DNA of 37,763 bases from Fusicatenibacter sp. Lineage in GTDB: Bacteria; Bacillota; Clostridia; Lachnospirales; Lachnospiraceae. The DNA is taken from NCBI GenBank assembly GCA_017887445.1, contig JAGHIA010000091.1:1-37763 (forward strand), in the 5' to 3' direction. Numbering within the stretch: position 1 is the first letter of the stretch; each line of letters begins with the position of its first letter. The notes beneath the pieces were generated by a model that saw only the letters and a program-made list of their open reading frames with translations, searched no databases and was not told the origin of the DNA. This document shows positions 30,441 through 37,654 of the stretch, one piece after another. The position numbers and the translations under genes were made by a program.

Positions 30441-30547
30441 CTTGTTTAAACATCCTTGTATTCTATTATAAAGAAGTTGAAAAAAAAGTCAAGATTCATT
30501 GTTGACATGTTTAAACAAGTGTGGTATTTTATACTTGTTCAAACAAG
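30441..30547 (+). promoter_or_regulatory. treP promoter with three TreR-type operators
   Basis: Promoter TTGACA (30502-30507), 17 bases, TATTTT (30525-30530). Three matching sites: CTTGTTTAAACA (30441-30452), TGTTTAAACAAG (30508-30519, in the spacer) and CTTGTTCAAACAAG (30534-30547, over the start). The last two are centred about 27 bases apart and the first lies about 67 bases further up, an arrangement that would allow looping. Confidence 0.75.
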
Positions 30548-30599
30548 TTGCAGAAAAGCAAAGGGAACAAAAAGGGCAACAGGAAAAGGAGAAGGTATC

Positions 30600-32750
30600 A
30601 TGGCGAAGTATGAAAATGATGTGAAACAGCTTCTGACCCTGATCGGAGGGAAAGAGAACATCCAGGCTGTTTCCCACTGCATGACGCGGATGCGTTTCGT
30701 GCTGGTGGACCCGAAGAAAGCGGATGAGAAAGCGATTGAGGAGATCCCGGCGGTAAAAGGAACCTTTACACAGGCCGGCCAGTATCAGGTTATTATTGGC
30801 AACGACGTATCTGTGTTTTATAATGAATTTACCAAATACGCAGGGATCGAGGGAGTCAGCAAGGACGCGGTCAAGGCCGCGGCCAAGACCAATCAGAATC
30901 CTCTGCAGAAGATCATGGGAACCCTGGGCGAGATTTTCGCTCCGCTGATCCCGGCCCTGATCTGCGGAGGTTTGATCCTCGGCTTCCGGAACATTATCGG
31001 AGAAATCAACTTTTTCAGCGACGGCAAGCAAAGCCTTGCGGATGTGTCTCAGTTCTGGGCGGGTACTTATAACTTCCTGTGGCTGATCGGCGAGGCTGTG
31101 TTCCATATGCTGCCGGTAGGCATCGTCTGGTCCATTACCAAAAAGATGGGCACCACCCAGATTCTCGGTATCATCCTGGGTCTGACCCTGGTTTCCCCAC
31201 AGCTGCTCAACGGCTTCAGCGTGGCGGATACCGCGGCGGCGGATGTTCCCGTGTGGGATTTCGGTTTTGCCCAGGTGGAGATGATCGGTTATCAGGGACA
31301 GGTCATCGCGGCGATGATGGCCGGCTTCGTTCTGGTATATCTGGAGAAATTCTTTAAGAAACATTGTCCGGAAGTGATCAGTATGATCGTGGTTCCGTTT
31401 TGTTCCCTGCTTCCGGCGGTTGTCATTGCACATACCATCGTCGGCCCCATTGGCTGGGCGATTGGAAATTTTATCGCTGACGTGGTTTACGGCGGACTGA
31501 TGTCTCCGTTTGGATGGCTGTTCGCGGGCCTGTTCGGACTGCTGTACGCGCCCATCGTTATGACCGGTCTGCACCATATGACCAACGCCATCGACACACA
31601 GCTGATCAACTCCTATAAGAGTACGATCCTGTGGCCGATGATTGCGCTTTCCAATATCGCGCAGGGTTCCAGTGTTCTGGCCATGTCCCTGCTGCAGAAG
31701 AAAAACGAGCGGGCACAGCAGGTCAACGTACCGGCATGTATCTCCTGTTACCTGGGGGTTACAGAGCCTGCCCTGTTCGGTGTCAACATGAAATACGGAT
31801 TCCCGCTGGTCTGCGGAATGATCGGCTCCGCCATTGCGGCCATGATCTCCGTGGGAAGCGGCGTGCGCGCCTTAAGCATCGGCGTGGGCGGACTTCCGGG
31901 GATTCTTTCCATCCAATCCGAATATTACCTGAACTTTCTGCTGGCTATGGCGGTGGCGATCGCACTTCCGTTCGCGCTGACCTACATCATCGGCCTGAAA
32001 AAGCTGACAAAAGAGGAACGGGGACTGGCAGCGGCAGGACAGGGAAGCGCAGCAGGACAGGCAAGCGTGGCAAGACAGGGAAGCGCAGCAGGACAGGTAC
32101 AGACTGCTGGTGTACAGGCCAATGCAGCAATGCAGACACAGTCCGCCGAAGCGCGGGCAAACACGGCAGAGAAGGTACAGACTGCCGGTGTACAGGCCAG
32201 CGCAGCGGAGCAGGACCAGACTGCCGGTGCATATGCAAACGCAGCTGAGAAAGTTTCCGGAGACGGAAAAACCGAAGAAAATACAGAGAAACAGCCTCTG
32301 GCGGTCAAAGCGCCGCTGAACGGAAAAACCCTGCCGCTGGAGGATATGCCCGACGAGGTCTTCTCCCAGCACATCATGGGCGACGGACTGGCCATTGAGC
32401 CGTCGGAGGGGATTGTTGTGGCTCCGGCGGACGCGGAGGTGTCCGCGGTGATGGAGGAATCCCGCCATGCCTGCGGTCTGACTCTGGCCAACGGACTGGA
32501 GCTGCTGATCCATGTGGGCATCGATACGGTGGAGATGAACGGCGACGGCTTCGAGCTTTTCGTGAAAGAGGGCGACCATGTGCGCACTGGCGAGCCGCTG
32601 ATCCGTTTCGATATGGATAAGATCCGGGCAGCCGGTCATCCGACGATGACTGCGGTGATTGTGACGGATGAAGGCGGCGCCCAGAATATTCAGTATCTCA
32701 CAGGAAACCAGGCAGAGGCCGGAAGAACGCCGGTGATCACGTTCGAGTAA
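30600..32750 (+). CDS. treP: Trehalose-specific PTS transporter EIIBCA
   Basis: Imports trehalose and phosphorylates it to trehalose-6-phosphate. Domain order B-C-A in 716 aa. EIIB (1-85) has the phospho-Cys27 in AVSHCMTRMRF. EIIC has about ten membrane segments (about 115-470), including GLHHMTNAIDTQLINS and VTEPALFGVNMKYGFP. A long Ala/Gln linker (about 478-560) follows. EIIA (about 575-716) has the active His in LLIHVGIDTVEMNG. The linker includes four 13-residue tandem repeats (32097-32252), longer and more repetitive than usual. AAAGGAG lies before the ATG at 30600. It is followed after 15 bases by treC. Confidence 0.93.
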   Translation: MAKYENDVKQLLTLIGGKENIQAVSHCMTRMRFVLVDPKKADEKAIEEIPAVKGTFTQAGQYQVIIGNDVSVFYNEFTKYAGIEGVSKDAVKAAAKTNQNPLQKIMGTLGEIFAPLIPALICGGLILGFRNIIGEINFFSDGKQSLADVSQFWAGTYNFLWLIGEAVFHMLPVGIVWSITKKMGTTQILGIILGLTLVSPQLLNGFSVADTAAADVPVWDFGFAQVEMIGYQGQVIAAMMAGFVLVYLEKFFKKHCPEVISMIVVPFCSLLPAVVIAHTIVGPIGWAIGNFIADVVYGGLMSPFGWLFAGLFGLLYAPIVMTGLHHMTNAIDTQLINSYKSTILWPMIALSNIAQGSSVLAMSLLQKKNERAQQVNVPACISCYLGVTEPALFGVNMKYGFPLVCGMIGSAIAAMISVGSGVRALSIGVGGLPGILSIQSEYYLNFLLAMAVAIALPFALTYIIGLKKLTKEERGLAAAGQGSAAGQASVARQGSAAGQVQTAGVQANAAMQTQSAEARANTAEKVQTAGVQASAAEQDQTAGAYANAAEKVSGDGKTEENTEKQPLAVKAPLNGKTLPLEDMPDEVFSQHIMGDGLAIEPSEGIVVAPADAEVSAVMEESRHACGLTLANGLELLIHVGIDTVEMNGDGFELFVKEGDHVRTGEPLIRFDMDKIRAAGHPTMTAVIVTDEGGAQNIQYLTGNQAEAGRTPVITFE
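32097..32252 (+). repeat. Four tandem 39-base repeats coding the treP interdomain linker
   Basis: They encode VQTAGVQANAAMQ, TQSAEARANTAEK, VQTAGVQASAAEQ and DQTAGAYANAAEK, so they also form a 26-residue duplication. A GQGSAAGQ-type repeat precedes them (32037-32096). This is a likely slippage-prone length-variable linker. Confidence 0.75.
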
Positions 32751-32765
32751 GGGGGGAATACCGTT

Positions 32766-34418
32766 ATGACAGATTTCAGAAAGAGCGTTGTTTATCAGAT
32801 CTATCCCAAGTCTTTTTACGACAGTGATGGCGACGGACTGGGCGATCTGAGAGGGATCATTGAAAAGCTGGACTATATTCAGTCCCTGGGTGTAGACTAT
32901 ATATGGATGACGCCGTTTTTCGTATCGCCGCAGAAGGACAACGGCTATGACGTGGAGGATTATTATCAGATCGATCCCCGCTACGGGACCATGGAGGATT
33001 TCGAGGAGCTTTCCCGGGAGGCGGCCAAAAGAGGCATCCGGCTGATGCTGGACATGGTGTTCAACCATACCTCCGACCAAAACCAGTGGTTCCGGAAGGC
33101 CATGGAGGGCGACGAGGAATACCGGCAGTTCTACATTTTCCGCAAGGGAAAGGCGCCGGGGGTGCCGCCCACCAACTGGCAGAGCAAGTTTGGGGGAAGC
33201 GCCTGGAAATATGTGGAGAAGTTTGACGAATACTACCTGCACCTGTTCGACGTTTCCCAGCCGGACCTGAACTGGGAGAATCCGAAGGTACGCCAGGAGA
33301 TCCGGAAGGTGGTAAAATTCTGGATGGGAAAAGGCGTGAAGGGATTCCGTTTCGACGTGATCAACCTGATCAGCAAGAGTGTCTACGAGGACGACGACCA
33401 GGGGGACGGCCGCAGGTTCTACACCGACGGCCCGCGGGTCCACCAGTATCTGGAGGAGTTGAACGCGGCCACTTTTGGAAATGACGTGGAGTTCGTCACG
33501 GTGGGAGAGATGTCCAGCACCTCCCTGGAGAACTGCTATCAGTATGCCAATGAGGAAGGAAAAGAGCTTTCCATGGTGTTCAGCTTCCATCACCTGAAGG
33601 TGGACTTTATGGGCAACGAAAAATGGGTGCTGGTGCCCTATGATTTCAGAAAGCTGAAGGATATCATGTTCCAGTGGCAGACCAGCATGGCCGACCACCA
33701 CGCCTGGAACGCGGTGTTCTGGTGCAATCATGACCAGCCGAGAGTAGTAACCCGGTTCGGCGATGAAAAGCGGTACTGGAAGGAATCGGCAAAAATGCTG
33801 GGGACCGTGATCCACTGTCTGCGGGGCACACCGTATATTTATCAGGGCGAGGAGCTGGGCATGACCAACGTGGACTTTGAGGATATTTCCGGGTTCCGGG
33901 ATGTGGAGAGCCTGAATTACTATCAGATCCTTCAGGAGAAAGGACTGACCCCGGAGCAGGCGTTCCAGATCGTCCGGGTACATTCCAGAGACAACGGCCG
34001 CACGCCCATGCAGTGGACCGACGGCTGGGAGGCCGGTTTCACCGACGGCGAGCCGTGGATCGGAGTCAACGGCAATTACCGGTATATTAACGCCGAGACG
34101 GAGCAAAAGGACGAGGATTCCGTGTTCTATCATTACAAAAAACTGGTGGAGCTGCGGAAGAAGTATGACGTGATCGCTTACGGCGACGTGCGTCCGGTGG
34201 CCCAGGAGCATCCCCAGATCTTCGCCTACCAGAGAACCTGGAAGGATGAGGAGCTTCTGGTGGTAAACAATTTCTACGGGAAAGAGATCGTCTGGGATTC
34301 GGGATTTTCTCTGGACGGATATGAGTGTATTCTGGAAAATTATCCCAAGTGCCAGAGAGAGGGCGGCGTGTTCACGCTGCGGCCCTATGAGAGCGCGGTG
34401 CTGTACCGGAAAAGATGA
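32766..34418 (+). CDS. treC: Alpha,alpha-phosphotrehalase (trehalose-6-phosphate hydrolase)
   Basis: Splits trehalose-6-phosphate into glucose and glucose-6-phosphate. A 550-aa GH13 oligo-1,6-glucosidase-type protein: VVYQIYPKSFYDSDGDGLGD at the N-terminus, MVFNHTSDQNQWF, nucleophile Asp197 in FRFDVIN, acid/base Glu248 in VTVGEMSS, and Asp323 in CNHDQPRVVTRFG. Genetic context with treP and treR decides for phosphotrehalase over other alpha-glucosidases. It follows treP by 15 bases with the SD AAGGGGGG. Confidence 0.94.
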   Translation: MTDFRKSVVYQIYPKSFYDSDGDGLGDLRGIIEKLDYIQSLGVDYIWMTPFFVSPQKDNGYDVEDYYQIDPRYGTMEDFEELSREAAKRGIRLMLDMVFNHTSDQNQWFRKAMEGDEEYRQFYIFRKGKAPGVPPTNWQSKFGGSAWKYVEKFDEYYLHLFDVSQPDLNWENPKVRQEIRKVVKFWMGKGVKGFRFDVINLISKSVYEDDDQGDGRRFYTDGPRVHQYLEELNAATFGNDVEFVTVGEMSSTSLENCYQYANEEGKELSMVFSFHHLKVDFMGNEKWVLVPYDFRKLKDIMFQWQTSMADHHAWNAVFWCNHDQPRVVTRFGDEKRYWKESAKMLGTVIHCLRGTPYIYQGEELGMTNVDFEDISGFRDVESLNYYQILQEKGLTPEQAFQIVRVHSRDNGRTPMQWTDGWEAGFTDGEPWIGVNGNYRYINAETEQKDEDSVFYHYKKLVELRKKYDVIAYGDVRPVAQEHPQIFAYQRTWKDEELLVVNNFYGKEIVWDSGFSLDGYECILENYPKCQREGGVFTLRPYESAVLYRKR

Positions 34419-34473
34419 TCATTGGCGCAGCCGTGAAAAACCGCATGTTTCGAGGTGGATGAAAGAAGCGAAG

Positions 34474-34652
34474 GTAACAGTTCAGCGTTGCTGAACGATT
34501 ACACGCTTCACGACGCACAAAAACTGCATTTCATGCAGTTTCGCGCTGCAGGCCTCGGGATTTTCGTAACCGTTCAGCCAGCTGAACTGTTACGGATTTT
34601 CACACATTCTGCGCGAAAACACTTGGCAGGAGAGTGACAGGCAGACTGTTAC
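34474..34652. repeat. Composite dispersed repeat between treC and ptsH (about 180 bases)
   Basis: Starts GTAACAGTTCAGCGTTGCTG and ends CAGACTGTTAC. It carries the same modules as 30245-30405 but in the opposite orientation, plus an extra 28-base palindrome (GTAACCGTTCAGCC...GTTAC at 34567-34594) inserted between the GGATTTTCG and ACATTCTG modules. Confidence 0.8.
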
Positions 34653-34685
34653 CATAAATATTAAAAATGAAAAGGAGAAGAGAAA

Positions 34686-34943
34686 ATGAAAAGTTTTAAT
34701 TATGTGATCCAGGACGAAGTAGGTATCCATGCAAGACCGGCAGGGATTCTCGCGAAAGCGGTAAAGAAGTATTCTTCTAAAATCACGATTTCCGGAAACG
34801 GAAAGTCCGCCGACGCAGGAAAGCTGATGGCAGTGATGAGCATGGGCATCAAGAAAGGGATGGAAGTGACCGTTACGGCAGAAGGCGAGGACGAGGATAC
34901 CGCGATCGCCGAGACAGAGAAATTCTTCAAAGAAAATTTCTGA
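34686..34943 (+). CDS. ptsH: Phosphocarrier protein HPr (Ser46 position is Lys)
   Basis: An 85-aa carrier that passes phosphate from EI to the sugar-specific EIIA domains. Catalytic His15 is in VGIHARPAG. The regulatory segment, KSIMGVMSLG in Bacillus HPr, is GKLMAVMSMG here. The Ser46 that HPr kinase phosphorylates is Lys46, while the rest of the helix is kept. Transport should be normal, but HPr-Ser-P signalling to CcpA should not occur through this protein. AAAGGAGAAG precedes the ATG. 28 bases separate it from ptsI. Confidence 0.93.
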   Translation: MKSFNYVIQDEVGIHARPAGILAKAVKKYSSKITISGNGKSADAGKLMAVMSMGIKKGMEVTVTAEGEDEDTAIAETEKFFKENF

Positions 34944-34971
34944 TTTCTGACAGGGGAAGGAGAGCCAGACG

Positions 34972-36597
34972 ATGGAAAAATTTGAGGGCAAGTCAATTCT
35001 GAAAGGAGTCGCCATTGGAAAGATCCATTATTACTCCAAGGGGGAGCAGGTGGTGCAGCGTGTCAGCGTAGAGGACACCGGCGCGGAACTGCAGCGGTTT
35101 GAGGCGGCGAAGGAGAAAGCGCTGGAGCAGCTTCACGAACTGTATGAAAAGGCGCTCCGGGAAGTGGGAGAGGTCAACGCGGCAATCTTCGACGTTCACG
35201 CGATGATGCTGGAGGACGACGATTTCAACGATTCCATCCGCAACGCCATTGAGTCCCAGAAAGTCAACGCCGAGTACGCGGTAGCCACCACCGGCGACAA
35301 TTTCGCCAGGATGTTTGAGGAGATGGACGACGAATATTTTCAGGCCCGCTCCGCGGACATCAAGGATATCTCCGAGCGTGTGGTTTCCGTTCTGCACGGA
35401 GCAGGGGCGAAAAATGCTCTCGGCGACGAGCCGGTGATCCTGGCAGCCAAGGATCTGGCGCCCAGCGAGACGGTCCAGATGGATAAGTCCAAGCTTCTCG
35501 GATTTGTCACAGAGTTTGGTTCTTCCAATTCCCACACGGCGATCCTGGCCCGCACCATGAACATTCCGGCGTTGATCGGCATTCCCGTGGACGAGAGTCT
35601 GGAGGGACGCACGGCTATCATCGATGGCGTGACCGCGGCTTTGATCCTCGACCCGGATGAGGAAACGCTGAAGCTCTACCAGGAGAAAAAGCAGGAAGAG
35701 GAGCGTCAAAGAGAGCTGCTCCAGGAACTGAAGGGAAAAGAGGACGTGACTCTGGACGGAAAGCACATCCGCCTGTATGCAAACATCGGCAGCGTCGGAG
35801 ACACGGCAAAGGTTCTGGCCAACGACGCGGACGGCATCGGCCTGTTCCGCAGCGAGTTCCTGTACCTGGAGAAATCCGATTATCCCACAGAGGAGGAGCA
35901 GTTCCAGGCTTACAAGACCGTCGCCCAGAATATGGCGGGAAAGAAGGTTATTATCCGCACCCTGGACATCGGCGCGGACAAGCAGGTGGACTATTTCAAC
36001 CTGGACCATGAGGAAAACCCTGCCATGGGTTACCGTGCCATCCGAATCTGCCTGGACAGAGAGGATATTTTCCGCACTCAGCTGCGGGCAATCCTCCGGG
36101 CCAGCGCCTACGGAAACATCGGGATCATGTACCCGATGATCATTTCCGTGGACGAGGTGAAAAAGTGCAAGGAAATCCTTGCTCAGGTACGGGAGGAACT
36201 GGCGAACCAGGGAATACCGGTGGGTGACGTGGAACAGGGCGTGATGATCGAGACGCCGGCGGCGGTGATGATCAGCGACCTCCTGGCCGGGGAAGTGGAT
36301 TTCTTCAGCATCGGCACCAACGACCTGACCCAGTACACCCTGGCCATTGACCGCCAGAACGCGAAACTGGATTCCATTTATGATTCCCACCATCCGGCAG
36401 TGCTGCGGATGATCCGCATGGTTGTGGAAAACAGCCACAAGTGCGGCTGCTGGGTCGGCATCTGCGGGGAGCTGGGAGCGGATACGACGCTGACGGTTGA
36501 CTTCCTGCGGATGGGAATCGATGAATTGTCGGTGACGCCGGCAAGCGTGCTGCCGATCCGGAAGATTATCAGAGAGTCGGTGGCCGGTGAGAATTGA
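34972..36597 (+). CDS. ptsI: PTS enzyme I (phosphoenolpyruvate-protein phosphotransferase)
   Basis: Transfers phosphate from PEP to HPr. A 541-aa protein: the N-terminal HPr-binding and swivelling domains have the active His188 in GSSNSHTAILART, where most EIs read GGxTSHTAI. The C-terminal PEP-binding barrel has DADGIGLFRSEFLYL, MGYRAIRICLDR, and the catalytic Cys in GICGELGAD. Together with ptsH and treP it completes a phosphotransfer chain in one locus; it should also serve other PTS systems of the cell. A strong terminator follows. Confidence 0.96.
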   Translation: MEKFEGKSILKGVAIGKIHYYSKGEQVVQRVSVEDTGAELQRFEAAKEKALEQLHELYEKALREVGEVNAAIFDVHAMMLEDDDFNDSIRNAIESQKVNAEYAVATTGDNFARMFEEMDDEYFQARSADIKDISERVVSVLHGAGAKNALGDEPVILAAKDLAPSETVQMDKSKLLGFVTEFGSSNSHTAILARTMNIPALIGIPVDESLEGRTAIIDGVTAALILDPDEETLKLYQEKKQEEERQRELLQELKGKEDVTLDGKHIRLYANIGSVGDTAKVLANDADGIGLFRSEFLYLEKSDYPTEEEQFQAYKTVAQNMAGKKVIIRTLDIGADKQVDYFNLDHEENPAMGYRAIRICLDREDIFRTQLRAILRASAYGNIGIMYPMIISVDEVKKCKEILAQVREELANQGIPVGDVEQGVMIETPAAVMISDLLAGEVDFFSIGTNDLTQYTLAIDRQNAKLDSIYDSHHPAVLRMIRMVVENSHKCGCWVGICGELGADTTLTVDFLRMGIDELSVTPASVLPIRKIIRESVAGEN

Positions 36598-36627
36598 ATA
36601 AAGAAGGTACTGCAAGAGGAATAGGAA

Positions 36628-36668
36628 GGAGCCGCCAGCTGTAGAAAGCTGGCGGCTCCGTTGTTTCT
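36628..36668 (+). terminator. Intrinsic terminator of ptsH-ptsI
   Basis: GGAGCCGCCAGCT (36628-36640) pairs perfectly with AGCTGGCGGCTCC (36647-36659), followed by GTTGTTTCTT. Confidence 0.88.
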
Positions 36669-36731
36669 TCCCACGGATAATGAAGCAATCCTTTACTGTT
36701 TTGCAGTGCTGCGAATTTAATTCTCTGCTGC

Positions 36732-37046
36732 TCACAGTGGGGTTTTTGAATTTCCCAGAGTTGCTGGCGGGGAAACCGGATTTACGGTAAAACTAAGGCC
36801 AAGCTGCCGGAATATTTTCAGGAGCGTACTGAGATTTGGGGTGGATTTCCCGGATTCAATTCTTGCTACGGAAGAATGGGGAAGTCCGCACAGTTCGGCG
36901 AGGTCTCTTTGAGAGAGATTCAGATTATGGCGCTGTTCGATCATTGCGCCGACAATCTGGGAAAGTACCTCAATTTCGTCAATATCCTTGGCGATTTCAG
37001 GATTATTCGCTCTTACATGATTTTTATAATCAGACCAGGTTGCCAT
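36732..37046 (-). CDS. HigA-type XRE antitoxin
   Basis: A 104-aa protein starting MATWSDYKNHVRANNPEIAK, with the HTH in LNLSQRDLAELCGLPHSSVA and RIESGKSTPNLSTLLKI. This is the layout of antitoxins paired with RelE/HigB (Gp49-like) toxins, encoded downstream of the toxin as is usual for hig loci. I start at the ATG at 37046 because AAGGGGG lies 8 bases upstream; a GTG at 37055 is closer to that SD and unlikely. The toxin gene just upstream is broken, so this antitoxin is an orphan that may still repress the shared promoter or counter related toxins. Confidence 0.88.
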   Translation of the reverse strand: MATWSDYKNHVRANNPEIAKDIDEIEVLSQIVGAMIEQRHNLNLSQRDLAELCGLPHSSVARIESGKSTPNLSTLLKIFRQLGLSFTVNPVSPPATLGNSKTPL

Positions 37047-37051
37047 ATAAG

Positions 37052-37299
37052 TCACCCCCTTCTGGAAATCCAGTCGTCGCGTTCGGCCTTCGCCTTTTCA
37101 ATTTCACGACGCGGCGTTTTTTGTGTTTTCTTACGAAATTGGTGGAGAAGACATATGTGTCATCCTTGTGATAAAAGTACAACACTCTATTATTCCCGGG
37201 GCGAAGTTCCCATATTACGCTTTTTTGTTGCAGATTATTAAGAAAGTTCCACAACTCCGAAGTGCCATCTGCAGTGCTGTAGAACTCAATGTTGAACAT
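37052..37299 (-). pseudogene. Broken HigB/RelE-type (Gp49-like) toxin gene
   Basis: The start is intact (MFNIEFYSTADGTSELWNFL, SD GAAGGAG upstream) and so is the core IWELRPGNNRVLYFYHKDDT. Two defects are visible. About 35 residues usually found between the first helix and IWELRPG are absent. After DDTYV the frame shifts: the normal ending KKTQKTPRREIEKAKAERDD, then WISRRG and stop, is found in another frame. Restoring one base after TATGT gives LLHQFRKKTQKT. In its present frame the translation runs on into the antitoxin gene. It is therefore very likely inactive, unless these are sequencing errors. Confidence 0.85.
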
Positions 37300-37329
37300 C
37301 CGCCCACTCCTTCTCTTTGGAATATAAAA

Positions 37330-37358
37330 AAGATAGCAAAAATGCGTTCAAAAATCAA
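37330..37358 (-). promoter_or_regulatory. Promoter of the toxin-antitoxin operon
   Basis: On the - strand, TTGATT (37358-37353) and TATCTT (37335-37330) with a 17-base spacer, about 24 bases before the putative toxin start region. Confidence 0.5.
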
Positions 37359-37413
37359 GAGGGAATATGAAAAGCATAGGATGAAGCATGAGCAAGCAGA
37401 ATATGTTTAAAAT

Positions 37414-37539
37414 ATGGTGCGGGGCATCTCCAGAGATAAGATTTGCATTCTGGTAACTCACGACATGGATATGGCGGTGATGTGCGATTTCGTTTACGCT
37501 CTGAAGGAAGGGAAACTGAAGCTTCAGGGGAATGCTTGA
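37414..37539 (+). pseudogene. Relic of an ABC transporter ATPase (C-terminal end)
   Basis: Codes for KICILVTHDMDMAVMCDFVY and ALKEGKLKLQGNA before a stop. This is the H-loop (VTHD) and last strands of an ABC ATPase; Walker A, signature and Walker B are missing. The upstream part is gone, replaced by unrelated sequence. Its stop overlaps the start of the next relic, as in tandem ECF-type ATPase genes (ecfA1-ecfA2). Confidence 0.7.
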
Positions 37540-37633
37540 ACTTCTGGAAAACGTTTGCTATACTTATGGTAAGGATGTCAGACTCAAAGCTTGTATAGAT
37601 GACATGGATTTTTGCATGATATCCGGCAAATAA
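37532..37633 (+). pseudogene. Relic of a second ABC ATPase (N-terminal end)
   Basis: Codes for MLELLENVCYTYGKDVRLKA followed by CIDDMDFCMISGK and stop. This is the typical first 33 residues of an ECF/CbiO-type ATPase (L-x-NV-x-YTYG ... A-I-D-D-x-x-F), ending just before the Walker A loop. It starts inside the end of the previous relic. Confidence 0.7.
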
Positions 37634-37654
37634 TAGGTGGGAGGCTGTGAGGTA

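Noticed and set aside
31872-34211. A 779-codon open frame on the - strand opposite treP and treC
   Set aside because: Both + strand genes are complete and recognisable. The antisense frame is rich in His, Val and Leu with no recognisable domain, and is explained by GC-rich third positions.
37342-37410. 22-codon + strand frame (MRSKIKREYEKHRMKHEQAE...) before the ABC relics
   Set aside because: No SD, very short, and it overlaps the - strand promoter of the toxin-antitoxin operon; probably chance.
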